The notes under the pieces: generated by a model | What the model saw: only the letters and a program-made list of their open reading frames with translations | Databases searched by the model: none | What the model was told of the DNA's origin: nothing | Position numbers and translations under genes: made by a program | Assembly (NCBI GenBank): GCA_945865885.1 | Contig: CAMBEZ010000001.1 | Span: 145,112-209,111 of the forward strand | Origin: Owenweeksia hongkongensis DSM 17368 | GTDB taxonomy: Bacteria; Bacteroidota; Bacteroidia; Flavobacteriales; Schleiferiaceae | Direction of reading: 5' to 3' | DNA length: 64,000 nucleotides | Shown: positions 43,631-51,314 of the stretch, piece after piece | Numbering within the stretch: the stretch's first letter is position 1 | How the letters are laid out: every line of letters starts with the position of its first letter

Positions 43631-45456
43631 AACGGCAATTTCGTTTTGGTGGACATGCCGTACTCACCCTGAAGATTACCCTCCATCATGCGACGTTCCA
43701 AGTCCGGACGGGATATAGAATCCGTTAGGTACTTTTCAATCATCAAAGAAGAAATAGGGGCTGCCCAACGAGCCCCCCAATACCCATTTTCAACGAACAT
43801 TGCCAGGGCAATTTTAGGGTTGTCTTTTGGAGCGAAGGCCACAAATATAGAATGGTCCTGGCCGTGCGGATTTTCTGCGGTGCCTGTTTTTCCGCACATT
43901 TGAATGTGCTTTACCCTGGATCCTGCGGCCGTTCCGATTTCAAAAACATCAAACATGCCGTTGATGACTACTTCAAAGTATTTGGGATGAACCGTGGTTC
44001 TTTGCTTCTTGAAGAAGTCGGGATTGTCTACGGGTTGTTTCCCAATTTTTTTAACAATGTGTGGAATGTACCAGTGTCCCCGGTTGGCAATGGCCGCGGT
44101 CATGTTCGCTAATTGCATAGGGGTTACCAAAAGTTCGCCTTGACCGATACCGTTGGAAATAGTGGTTACAGCTCGCCAGGATGTGCCCCCATAAATGCGT
44201 GTGTAAAAAGCGGCGTCCGGCACAAATCCCTTCCGACCTGTGGGTAAATCCGAACCCAGGAATTTTCCCAAACCAAAACTTTTGACGTGGTTGCTCCAAG
44301 CGTCCATGCCCTGTCGGGCCGTTGGAAATTGTTCGATGATGGCTTTGTAGGTGGTACAGAAATAGTTGTTGCAACTCGTGGTGATTGCGTGTTGCAAAGC
44401 CATTGAACCGCCGTGGCAGTGACAACCAACCGTTAATCGCCCAAAATGAAACCCGTGGCTGCAGGTGTACCGGGTATCCGCTGTGATTGCTTGGGTCTGT
44501 AGGCCAATGAGTGCATTCATCAACTTAAACGGAGACCCCGGAGGATATTCCGCCAACAGACCGCGGTCGTACAAAGGTTTGTTGATGGAATCACGGTAAA
44601 GCGCTGCATAATTCCGCGACCGCTTTCTGCCTACCAATGTGGATGGACGATAACTTGGAGCGGTCACCAAGGCAAGAATTTCACCGGTGGAAGGTTCAAT
44701 CGCAACAATGCTGCCCCGTTTCCCGGACATCAAGGCCTCTCCATATGCTTGCAAAACACCGTCGATGGTACTGGTAACGTCTTTTCCCGGGAGCGGATCT
44801 CGGTCGAATTGACCCTCCATATACGGCCCCATTTCCCGGTTGAAATTGTCGACCAGTCGGTATTGTACTCCCGCCTTCCCGCGCAACACCTCTTCGTAGG
44901 CTTTCTCAATCCCCGCTTGCCCCACCAAGTCTCCCAATTCATACTCCGGGTGATCTTTGATGTAGTTGTCCGTTACCTCTCCAATAAACCCAAAAACATT
45001 GGCGCCGTAGTCTACCGTATAATCCCGCAGAATCCTGCGCTGAACAAAAAAACCACGGTAATCGTTCAGTCGTTCTTGCACACGGGCGTAGTCGTCCACC
45101 GTTAACATTTTCAGAAAGACACTGGCACGGTAGGGGGAATAAACCCGAGCTTTCGTCAATTCAGACTTAACGTACGCTCGGTCAATACCAAGCAACTGAG
45201 CAAATCGGGTGGTGTCAAAAGCCTTTACTTGACGAGGAATAACCATCAAGTCATAGGCTACCTGATTGGCCACCAAGAGTTCGCCGTTGCGGTCGTAGAC
45301 AAAACCGCGCGGTGGGTAAACCTTTACAATTCGTTTGGCGTTGTTGTCTGCACTCAATTTATAGGACGGGTCCAACATTTGAATCGTAAACAGACGCAGG
45401 ATAAAAATCAAGCCAACGACTCCGAATAAAAAGAAAAACAATTGCTGTCTTTTCAT
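43627..45456 (-). CDS. mrdA: Penicillin-binding protein 2
   Basis: The transpeptidase partner of RodA. The 609-residue product has one N-terminal helix and a dimerisation domain (NAKRIVKVYPPRGFVYDRNG). The transpeptidase motifs are SxxK (PGSPFKLMNAL), SxN (TTSCNNYFC) and KTG (MCGKTGTAENPHG). It overlaps mreD and rodA by 4 nt each, a fully coupled operon. Confidence 0.95.
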   Translation of the reverse strand: MKRQQLFFFLFGVVGLIFILRLFTIQMLDPSYKLSADNNAKRIVKVYPPRGFVYDRNGELLVANQVAYDLMVIPRQVKAFDTTRFAQLLGIDRAYVKSELTKARVYSPYRASVFLKMLTVDDYARVQERLNDYRGFFVQRRILRDYTVDYGANVFGFIGEVTDNYIKDHPEYELGDLVGQAGIEKAYEEVLRGKAGVQYRLVDNFNREMGPYMEGQFDRDPLPGKDVTSTIDGVLQAYGEALMSGKRGSIVAIEPSTGEILALVTAPSYRPSTLVGRKRSRNYAALYRDSINKPLYDRGLLAEYPPGSPFKLMNALIGLQTQAITADTRYTCSHGFHFGRLTVGCHCHGGSMALQHAITTSCNNYFCTTYKAIIEQFPTARQGMDAWSNHVKSFGLGKFLGSDLPTGRKGFVPDAAFYTRIYGGTSWRAVTTISNGIGQGELLVTPMQLANMTAAIANRGHWYIPHIVKKIGKQPVDNPDFFKKQRTTVHPKYFEVVINGMFDVFEIGTAAGSRVKHIQMCGKTGTAENPHGQDHSIFVAFAPKDNPKIALAMFVENGYWGARWAAPISSLMIEKYLTDSISRPDLERRMMEGNLQGEYGMSTKTKLPL

Positions 45457-45956
45457 TCGTTAGAAAGCATCAGCAATTGGGTTGCATAGACCATGACGGC
45501 ACTCACGGCTGTGGATGCCAACGAACGAATCAGTACCCAAAAGAGCTCACTCCAAGCGAATGCCTCCAATGAAAAAAGCCAGAAATGAAAAGTAAAAAGA
45601 CCCATGGCCGTGAAGGTCATAAATTTTGAGGGCCCTAAGGTGGGCAAGTCTACGGTTAATCCCTCCTCAGCCGCTCTAGCAACCAAGGATTGCAGCAAGA
45701 ACGGGCGAACATAGGCCAGTAAAACGAGCGCAGACGTGTGCAAACCTCCGGAATTTTCAAAGAAATCCATGATAAGTCCAAGCCCAAATGCAACAACAAT
45801 ACTAAGTCCTCGGTTCCATTTCAAAGGCCACAACAAAATCAGTATGGGGTAGTAGTAGGGATTTAAATAACCCAAAAGTTGCACATTTTCCAACAGCAAA
45901 AGTTGGAAGGCCATCACGAGGAGCAGGCTCAGCACATACAGTAAAGCAGTTCTCAT
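45453..45956 (-). CDS. mreD: Rod shape-determining protein MreD
   Basis: An inner-membrane component of the elongasome. The 167-residue product has five or six hydrophobic helices with the typical YLNPYYYPILILLWPLKWNR stretch and GLIMDFFENSGGLH. It was identified largely by position between mreC and mrdA together with this profile. It overlaps both neighbours by 4 nt. Confidence 0.88.
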   Translation of the reverse strand: MRTALLYVLSLLLVMAFQLLLLENVQLLGYLNPYYYPILILLWPLKWNRGLSIVVAFGLGLIMDFFENSGGLHTSALVLLAYVRPFLLQSLVARAAEEGLTVDLPTLGPSKFMTFTAMGLFTFHFWLFSLEAFAWSELFWVLIRSLASTAVSAVMVYATQLLMLSNE

Positions 45957-46783
45957 GGTGTGTCTGGTTCAGCATGTACCTCCAAGGCACGTCGTTCCTT
46001 TTTGTATAAGTTCTCCACAACGTACACCGTTTGCAATGCAGCAAAATCAACCGAAAGTGCTACATCGAGAACAAAGCTTTGGCTGGAAGGGTCCAATGCA
46101 AAAGATTTAACCTGACCAATTTTAATGCCGCTGGGAAACAAGCCACTCCGCGTGTCAGACAGCACCCAATCTCCTTTTTTCACATTGGCTTGGCGAGCAA
46201 CGTCTACCATGGTGGCAATTCGATGATTACCACCCTCCCACAAGACGGAACCAAAGTGCTTTGTGCGCGCCATCGAACCGCTCAATCGAGTGCGTCGATG
46301 GAGAATGGGAATAACTGTTGCATAATGTTGGGAGACTTCGTGAACCACACCAACCACCCCACGTGGTGAGATCACACCTTGTCCGGGGCGAACGCCGTGG
46401 TTGAATCCCCGATTGATGGTTAGGTAATTGTTGCGCTTGTGAAACGAAGCATTGATGACCTCTGCTTCTTGGAACGTATAGGACTGCAACGAGTCTTGAA
46501 CAGCACCCTTCCGGATGGTTTCGTCCATCCGCGATCCAGACAACCGAGCACGTAATGCCGCATTCTCATGAGCCAAATCGCGGTTTATTTTCCGCAAGCG
46601 CGTATAATTTTTTGCATCTGTGTATACTTTTTGAACCGAAGCCGCAGCATTTTGAGCCGTATTCCAAGCATACGACTGGTGGTACGGACGTACGCGAAAT
46701 GCCGACGTCAGTGCCCATACCTGCGCCACTAAGAACAGGAGAAATAAGTGGTAACGGACCAGAAACCGGAAGAGGTTCCGCAT
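45953..46783 (-). CDS. mreC: Rod shape-determining protein MreC
   Basis: A periplasmic protein linking MreB filaments with PBP2/RodA. The 276-residue product has an N-terminal helix and a coiled coil (about residues 50-85). The beta-barrel region follows, with GFNHGVRPGQGVISPRGVVG and HRRTRLSGSMARTKHFGSVL, typical of MreC. It starts 4 nt after mreB. Confidence 0.92.
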   Translation of the reverse strand: MRNLFRFLVRYHLFLLFLVAQVWALTSAFRVRPYHQSYAWNTAQNAAASVQKVYTDAKNYTRLRKINRDLAHENAALRARLSGSRMDETIRKGAVQDSLQSYTFQEAEVINASFHKRNNYLTINRGFNHGVRPGQGVISPRGVVGVVHEVSQHYATVIPILHRRTRLSGSMARTKHFGSVLWEGGNHRIATMVDVARQANVKKGDWVLSDTRSGLFPSGIKIGQVKSFALDPSSQSFVLDVALSVDFAALQTVYVVENLYKKERRALEVHAEPDTP

Positions 46784-46787
46784 GTAA

Positions 46788-47816
46788 TCAGCGCATCAAA
46801 AGTGTCTTGTACTTCTCAATGTTTTTCAACGCAATACCAGTTCCGCGAACTACGGCACGCAGTGGGTCTTCCGCAACATACACCGGCAAATCCGTTTTCA
46901 TGGAAATGCGCTGATCCAAACCGCGGAGCAGAGAACCGCCACCGGCCATGTAAATGCCGGAATTATAAATGTCAGCAGACAATTCTGGCGGGGTGTTGGC
47001 CAAGGCTTTCATGACAGAATCTTCAATGCGTAGAATGGATTTATCCAGGGCACGTGCCACTTCGCGGTACGAAATCGTGATGGATTTCGGTTTTCCAGAG
47101 AGTAAATCACGCCCTTGAACCGCCATATCTTCGGCGCCGTCGGGCAATGATTCAAGGGCAGAACCGATTTGAATTTTAATTTGTTCTGCCATTCGTTCGC
47201 CTATCGAGAGGTTGTGCTGCGTCCGCATGTAGTAAACGATGTCGTTGGTAAAAACGTCACCAGCAACCTTGATGCTTTCATCGCATACAATTCCACCCAG
47301 CGCCAATACCGCAATTTCTGTAGTACCTCCGCCAATGTCAATGATCATGTTGCCTTTGGGTTCCAGCACATCTACGCCAATACCAATGGCTGCGGCCATG
47401 GGTTCGTGAATAAGGTAAACTTCCTTGGCGTTGGCATGTTCTGCACTGTCCTTTACCGCACGTTTCTCCACTTCGGTAATTCCGCTCGGTATGCAGATGA
47501 CCATGCGCAGCGACGGCGCAAACAACCGTCCCGTCAAACCGGGGATGCTTTTGATCAATTCCCGAATCATGTGCTCGGAAGCAACAAAATCCGCAATGAC
47601 GCCGTCTTTTAGCGGGCGAATGGTTCGTATGTTGTCGTGTGTTTTGCCGTGCATCTGCATGGCCGTTTCGCCTACCGCAAGGAATGCTCCGGTGGTCCGG
47701 TCCATCGCAACGATGGAAGGAGCGTCTACGACCACCTTGTCGTTGTGAATAATAAGCGTATTGGCCGTTCCCAGGTCAATCGCAATGTCGTAAGTTAAAA
47801 AGTCAAAAAGGCCCAT
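46788..47816 (-). CDS. mreB: Rod shape-determining protein MreB
   Basis: The bacterial actin that organises lateral wall growth. The 342-residue product starts MGLFDFLTYDIAIDLGTANT with the phosphate-1 motif. It contains GNMIIDIGGGTTEIAVLALG (phosphate 2) and MAGGGSLLRGLDQRIS (adenosine). It follows purH by 13 nt, the gene order typical for Flavobacteriales. Confidence 0.97.
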   Translation of the reverse strand: MGLFDFLTYDIAIDLGTANTLIIHNDKVVVDAPSIVAMDRTTGAFLAVGETAMQMHGKTHDNIRTIRPLKDGVIADFVASEHMIRELIKSIPGLTGRLFAPSLRMVICIPSGITEVEKRAVKDSAEHANAKEVYLIHEPMAAAIGIGVDVLEPKGNMIIDIGGGTTEIAVLALGGIVCDESIKVAGDVFTNDIVYYMRTQHNLSIGERMAEQIKIQIGSALESLPDGAEDMAVQGRDLLSGKPKSITISYREVARALDKSILRIEDSVMKALANTPPELSADIYNSGIYMAGGGSLLRGLDQRISMKTDLPVYVAEDPLRAVVRGTGIALKNIEKYKTLLMR

Positions 47817-47829
47817 TCCCGTTTAGATA

Positions 47830-49359
47830 TCAATGCTTGAAGTGGCGAATTCCGGTGAAAACCATGGACATCGCATGCGCGTTGCAGTAGTCGATGCTCA
47901 GGATGTCTTTTACCGATCCACCCGGTTGAACAACAGCGGTTATGCCTGCCAAATGCGCCAGTTCCACACAGTCTGGGAAGGGGAAAAACGCATCGGAAGC
48001 CAGAACTGCTCCGTTTAAGTCAAAGTTAAACGTTTTAGCCTTACGAATCGCTTGTTCAAGGGCATCAACGCGTGAAGTTTGTCCGGTTCCGCTGCCGAGC
48101 AGTTGACCGTCTCTCACCAGAACAATGGTGTTGCTCTTGGTATGCTTGCAAATGGCCGAAGCCACTACCAAATCCCGAAGCTCAGATGCCGACGGCGAAG
48201 TGTTGGTTACGGTCTGAAAATCCTGGACGGAATCCGAATGAGTGTCTCGCTCTTCCACCAAAAAACCGTTTAAGGCGGAGCGCACCATTTGACTGGGCAA
48301 CGGCTGTGGTTTCCAGCGCAGGATAATGCGGTTTTTCTTTTGCTGCAACAGAGCCAATGCCTCTTCCGAGAAATCCGGCGCAATGGCTACTTCAAAGAAC
48401 AAGTCGTGCACGGCTTCTGCCGTTTGAACGTCCAATGCCGTGTTGAAGATGAGCACCCCGCCAAAGGCCGATACCGGATCGCCGGCCAAAGCGGCATCCC
48501 ATGCCGCACGCTGCGTTGAACGCTGTGCAACGCCACACGCATTGTTGTGTTTGATGATGGCAACCGCGGGTTCTTTTTCAAATTCTCCCATCAGCTGAAC
48601 CGCCGCATCCACGTCCAACAAGTTGTTGTAGCTCAATTCCTTGCCGTGCAATTGTTCCAAAAGGGCGCTCAAGTCACCGTGAAAAGCGCCTTTTTGGTGG
48701 GGGTTCTCCCCGTACCGCAAAGACCTGCCGTCGCTGAGCAATGCGGAGGTATCCAGCGATCCGCCTGACACCCAATTTCCAATAGCTCCGTCGTATCGGT
48801 GGGTTACCGAAAAGGCACGTGCTGCAAATTTTTGGCGCAGTTCAAAGGTTGTTTGAACACCATTCGTTTCTACCCAATTTAATGCGTCCGTATAGGCACC
48901 ACGTTCGGGAATAATCCAAACATCGCGGAAGTTTTTGGCTGCGGCGCGAATCAATGAAATTCCACCAATGTCAATCTTCTCAATGATCTCATCGTGGGTC
49001 CCACCGGCGGCTACGGTTTCGTTGAACGGATACAAATCCACGATGACAATATCGATGGAAGCCAATGCGTGCCGCTCCATGGAAGCTCGGTGCGAAGCGT
49101 CGTCCCGACGATACAAAATACCACCAAACACCGCCGGATGTAAAGTTTTTACCCGACCGTCCAAAATTTCCGGAAATCCCGTCAACGACTCAACGGCAGA
49201 AACAGGCATGCCAAGAGACTCAATGAACGCATACGTGCCGCCCGTAGATATAAATGCAACTCCTTGATTGTAAAGGGCTCGAAGCAGTGGCTCCAGACCT
49301 TCTTTTGAATAAACGGACACCAAAGCGCGCATTGGAGCAGGGGTAGGCATATAGGGCAT
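47830..49359 (-). CDS. purH: Bifunctional AICAR transformylase / IMP cyclohydrolase
   Basis: Performs the last two steps of de novo IMP synthesis. The product has up to 509 residues. The N-terminal MGS-like cyclohydrolase includes VSVYSKEGLEPLLRAL and SIDIVIVDLYPF. The AICARFT domain includes SLRYGENPHQKGAFHG and IKHNNACGVA. Three in-frame ATGs exist (49359, 49350, 49332); the family start (MRALVSVYSKEG) favours one of the later two. A TACCTTTG element lies 13 nt before the first. It heads the mre operon. Confidence 0.95.
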   Translation of the reverse strand: MPYMPTPAPMRALVSVYSKEGLEPLLRALYNQGVAFISTGGTYAFIESLGMPVSAVESLTGFPEILDGRVKTLHPAVFGGILYRRDDASHRASMERHALASIDIVIVDLYPFNETVAAGGTHDEIIEKIDIGGISLIRAAAKNFRDVWIIPERGAYTDALNWVETNGVQTTFELRQKFAARAFSVTHRYDGAIGNWVSGGSLDTSALLSDGRSLRYGENPHQKGAFHGDLSALLEQLHGKELSYNNLLDVDAAVQLMGEFEKEPAVAIIKHNNACGVAQRSTQRAAWDAALAGDPVSAFGGVLIFNTALDVQTAEAVHDLFFEVAIAPDFSEEALALLQQKKNRIILRWKPQPLPSQMVRSALNGFLVEERDTHSDSVQDFQTVTNTSPSASELRDLVVASAICKHTKSNTIVLVRDGQLLGSGTGQTSRVDALEQAIRKAKTFNFDLNGAVLASDAFFPFPDCVELAHLAGITAVVQPGGSVKDILSIDYCNAHAMSMVFTGIRHFKH

Positions 49360-49372
49360 TTAAATGGAGGTG

Positions 49373-49380
49373 CAAAGGTA
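49373..49380 (-). promoter_or_regulatory. -7 element of the purH-mre-rodA operon
   Basis: The minus strand reads TACCTTTG, 13 nt before the first purH ATG. A near-mirror element (TACCTTGG) faces the permease gene on the other strand 23 nt away. Confidence 0.55.
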
Positions 49381-49418
49381 CGAAATCATGGCACAGACTT
49401 TGTACCTTGGCCGTTGCC

Positions 49419-50669
49419 ATGATGCGTATTCGTCCATTTATTGAAGAATCTCTGGGATTCGCATACCATTCGCTGGTTTCAAATCGGTTGCGAACCTTTT
49501 TGAGTGTCCTGGGCATTGCGGTTGGCATTTTTGCAATCATCAGTGTTTACGCCCTGGTTGACTCCCTGGAGCGTTCCATCCGGAACAGCGTTCAAGGACT
49601 GGGATCGGACATTGTTTACGTACAAAAATGGCCCTGGGGCGGGGGCGGAGGGGAGTATCCCTGGTGGAAATATTTTCAACGCCCAGAAACGGAGTACCGC
49701 GAATACGTGCAACTCGCCCAACGAATGGAGCGAACCTCCGGAATTGCTGCCGTTATGGGATTGCGCCCCACCTTGGAAGCTGGGTCCAACTCGGTTGAAA
49801 ATGCACAAATGCGTGGCGTTACGGAACACTACGCAACGCTTTGGAAGTTAAAATTGGAGCAGGGGCGAGCCTTCAGCACCACGGAAGCCCGCAGCGGAAG
49901 GCCTGTTTGCGTATTGGGAGCAAGCATAGCAGAAGGACTTTTTCCCACGTCGGTAGCTGTTGGTAAGTCCATTTCGTCTTTGGGCCGCACCTTCACCGTC
50001 ATCGGATTGTTGGAACGAGAAGGAGCGTCGCTCATTGGCGAAAGCCACGACGAGCAAGTGCTGGTGCCGGCGGCTTATTTGAGAACCCTCGTGGACGAGC
50101 GAAATTCTGGCGGCAGCAACATAATGGTTCAAGCAGCTCCCGGCCAGACGATCAGTGAATTGAAAAGCGAAATTCGCGGATACATGCGGTCCATCAGAAA
50201 ATTAAAGCCGCAAGCGGAAGACAATTTCGCCCTGAACGAGTCGTCCAGTTTGAGTGCAGGGTTGGATCAAATGTTTGGCATCATTGGCTTGGCAGGCACC
50301 ATCATTGGCGGATTTTCAGTGTTGGTGGGTGGCTTTGGAATTGCAAACATCATGTTTGTGAGTGTGCGCGAACGCACCGGTCAGATTGGGATCCAGAAAG
50401 CCCTGGGTGCACGAAAATCGTTTGTGCTCGCCCAATTCCTGGTTGAAAGTGTTCTGTTGAGCTTGATTGGTGGATTGATTGGCCTGATGGGCGTTGGGCT
50501 ATTGGTTTTGGCAGCTCGCCACTTTACGGAGTTCGACGTAGCCATGACCTGGCTCAATGCGTTGCAAGGCCTTGGAATTTCAGCCGTGATTGGTTTACTG
50601 GCCGGCGTGGTACCGGCCTACATTGGTGCCCGACTGGACCCGGTTGAGGCCATCCGGGTGAATACCTAA
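49419..50669 (+). CDS. MacB/FtsX-type ABC transporter permease
   Basis: A 416-residue inner-membrane protein with an N-terminal helix (LRTFLSVLGIAVGIFAIISV). A MacB-type periplasmic domain (about residues 60-280) and three C-terminal FtsX helices follow (GTIIGGFSVLVGGFGIANIM, VERTGQIGIQKALGARK segment, GLIGLMGVGLLVL). No ATPase gene is beside it, so it must use one encoded elsewhere. The ATG pair at 49419 was preferred over the TTG at 49407. It is divergent from purH. Confidence 0.88.
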   Translation: MMRIRPFIEESLGFAYHSLVSNRLRTFLSVLGIAVGIFAIISVYALVDSLERSIRNSVQGLGSDIVYVQKWPWGGGGGEYPWWKYFQRPETEYREYVQLAQRMERTSGIAAVMGLRPTLEAGSNSVENAQMRGVTEHYATLWKLKLEQGRAFSTTEARSGRPVCVLGASIAEGLFPTSVAVGKSISSLGRTFTVIGLLEREGASLIGESHDEQVLVPAAYLRTLVDERNSGGSNIMVQAAPGQTISELKSEIRGYMRSIRKLKPQAEDNFALNESSSLSAGLDQMFGIIGLAGTIIGGFSVLVGGFGIANIMFVSVRERTGQIGIQKALGARKSFVLAQFLVESVLLSLIGGLIGLMGVGLLVLAARHFTEFDVAMTWLNALQGLGISAVIGLLAGVVPAYIGARLDPVEAIRVNT

Positions 50670-50736
50670 ATTCCAGTTCAGCAAACGTTTTTCGGGCGGT
50701 TCCAGAACATTCCTCTGGCAGTTGAATGGTCTTGGC

Positions 50737-51204
50737 TCACTGCGCGGCGGGCTCCCAAACGCGCGCAACTAAATCGCACAGCAGGATGCAAAAGTGAACA
50801 TCGTCGTCCGTAAACGCCCGAAGCGTGTGGCTGTCGATGTCCAATTGCCCCACCAAACGATCGTTGCTTTGGATGGGCACCACCAATTCGGACTTGGTTT
50901 CCAAGCTGCACGCCAAATAGTTGTCCGAAGAAGCTACATCGTCCACATTCAACAACGTACCGCTCACCGCAACTTGCCCGCAGATCCCCTTTCCGTAGGG
51001 TATGCGCACGTGGTCCGTTGGAGCTCCGGCATAGGCGCCCAATTCCAAGTGTTGGTCAGCATCGTTCATCCAATAAAAGCCAACCCAATCGTAGCGGGGG
51101 GCCTCAGACTTCAACAAGGCGCAAACGTCCGTCAGGGCATTCATTCCGTCTTCTGCCAACAGTCCGCGGCACGACTCCAATAATTCAACGTGAAATGCTT
51201 TCAT
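50737..51204 (-). CDS. GAF-domain protein, free methionine-(R)-sulfoxide reductase-like
   Basis: A 155-residue single GAF domain. It carries the fRMsr pattern GKGICGQVAV (C75), NYLACSLETKSELVVPIQ (C99) and GQLDIDSHTLRAF. Reductases of this family cure free oxidised methionine. The middle cysteine of the E. coli enzyme has no counterpart at the expected place (L85), but the two key cysteines are kept. A TACTTTTG element ends 5 nt before the ATG. A start two codons earlier would overlap that element. Confidence 0.8.
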   Translation of the reverse strand: MKAFHVELLESCRGLLAEDGMNALTDVCALLKSEAPRYDWVGFYWMNDADQHLELGAYAGAPTDHVRIPYGKGICGQVAVSGTLLNVDDVASSDNYLACSLETKSELVVPIQSNDRLVGQLDIDSHTLRAFTDDDVHFCILLCDLVARVWEPAAQ

Positions 51205-51209
51205 GATCA

Positions 51210-51217
51210 CAAAAGTA
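51210..51217 (-). promoter_or_regulatory. -7 element of the GAF-protein gene
   Basis: TACTTTTG on the minus strand ends 5 nt before the ATG. Confidence 0.5.
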
Positions 51218-51302
51218 CGCCCGCATTAAACCTTCTACGCGTCGTTCACTCTCTCAAAGGAGGATTTGGCGCGATTTTCCAATAAAGTAGCGGGTTCTGA
51301 TG

Positions 51303-51310
51303 TAAATTTG
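51303..51310 (+). promoter_or_regulatory. -7 element of the T9SS cargo/PorP operon
   Basis: TAAATTTG ends 4 nt before the ATG of the first gene, again leaving no room for a leader. Confidence 0.55.
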
Positions 51311-51314
51311 TGAA

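Noticed and set aside
51255..51262. AAAGGAGG resembling a Shine-Dalgarno sequence
   Set aside because: It is more than 50 nt from the next start codon, upstream of the -7 element of that gene, and so not transcribed into its mRNA. No functional Shine-Dalgarno was seen elsewhere in the window.
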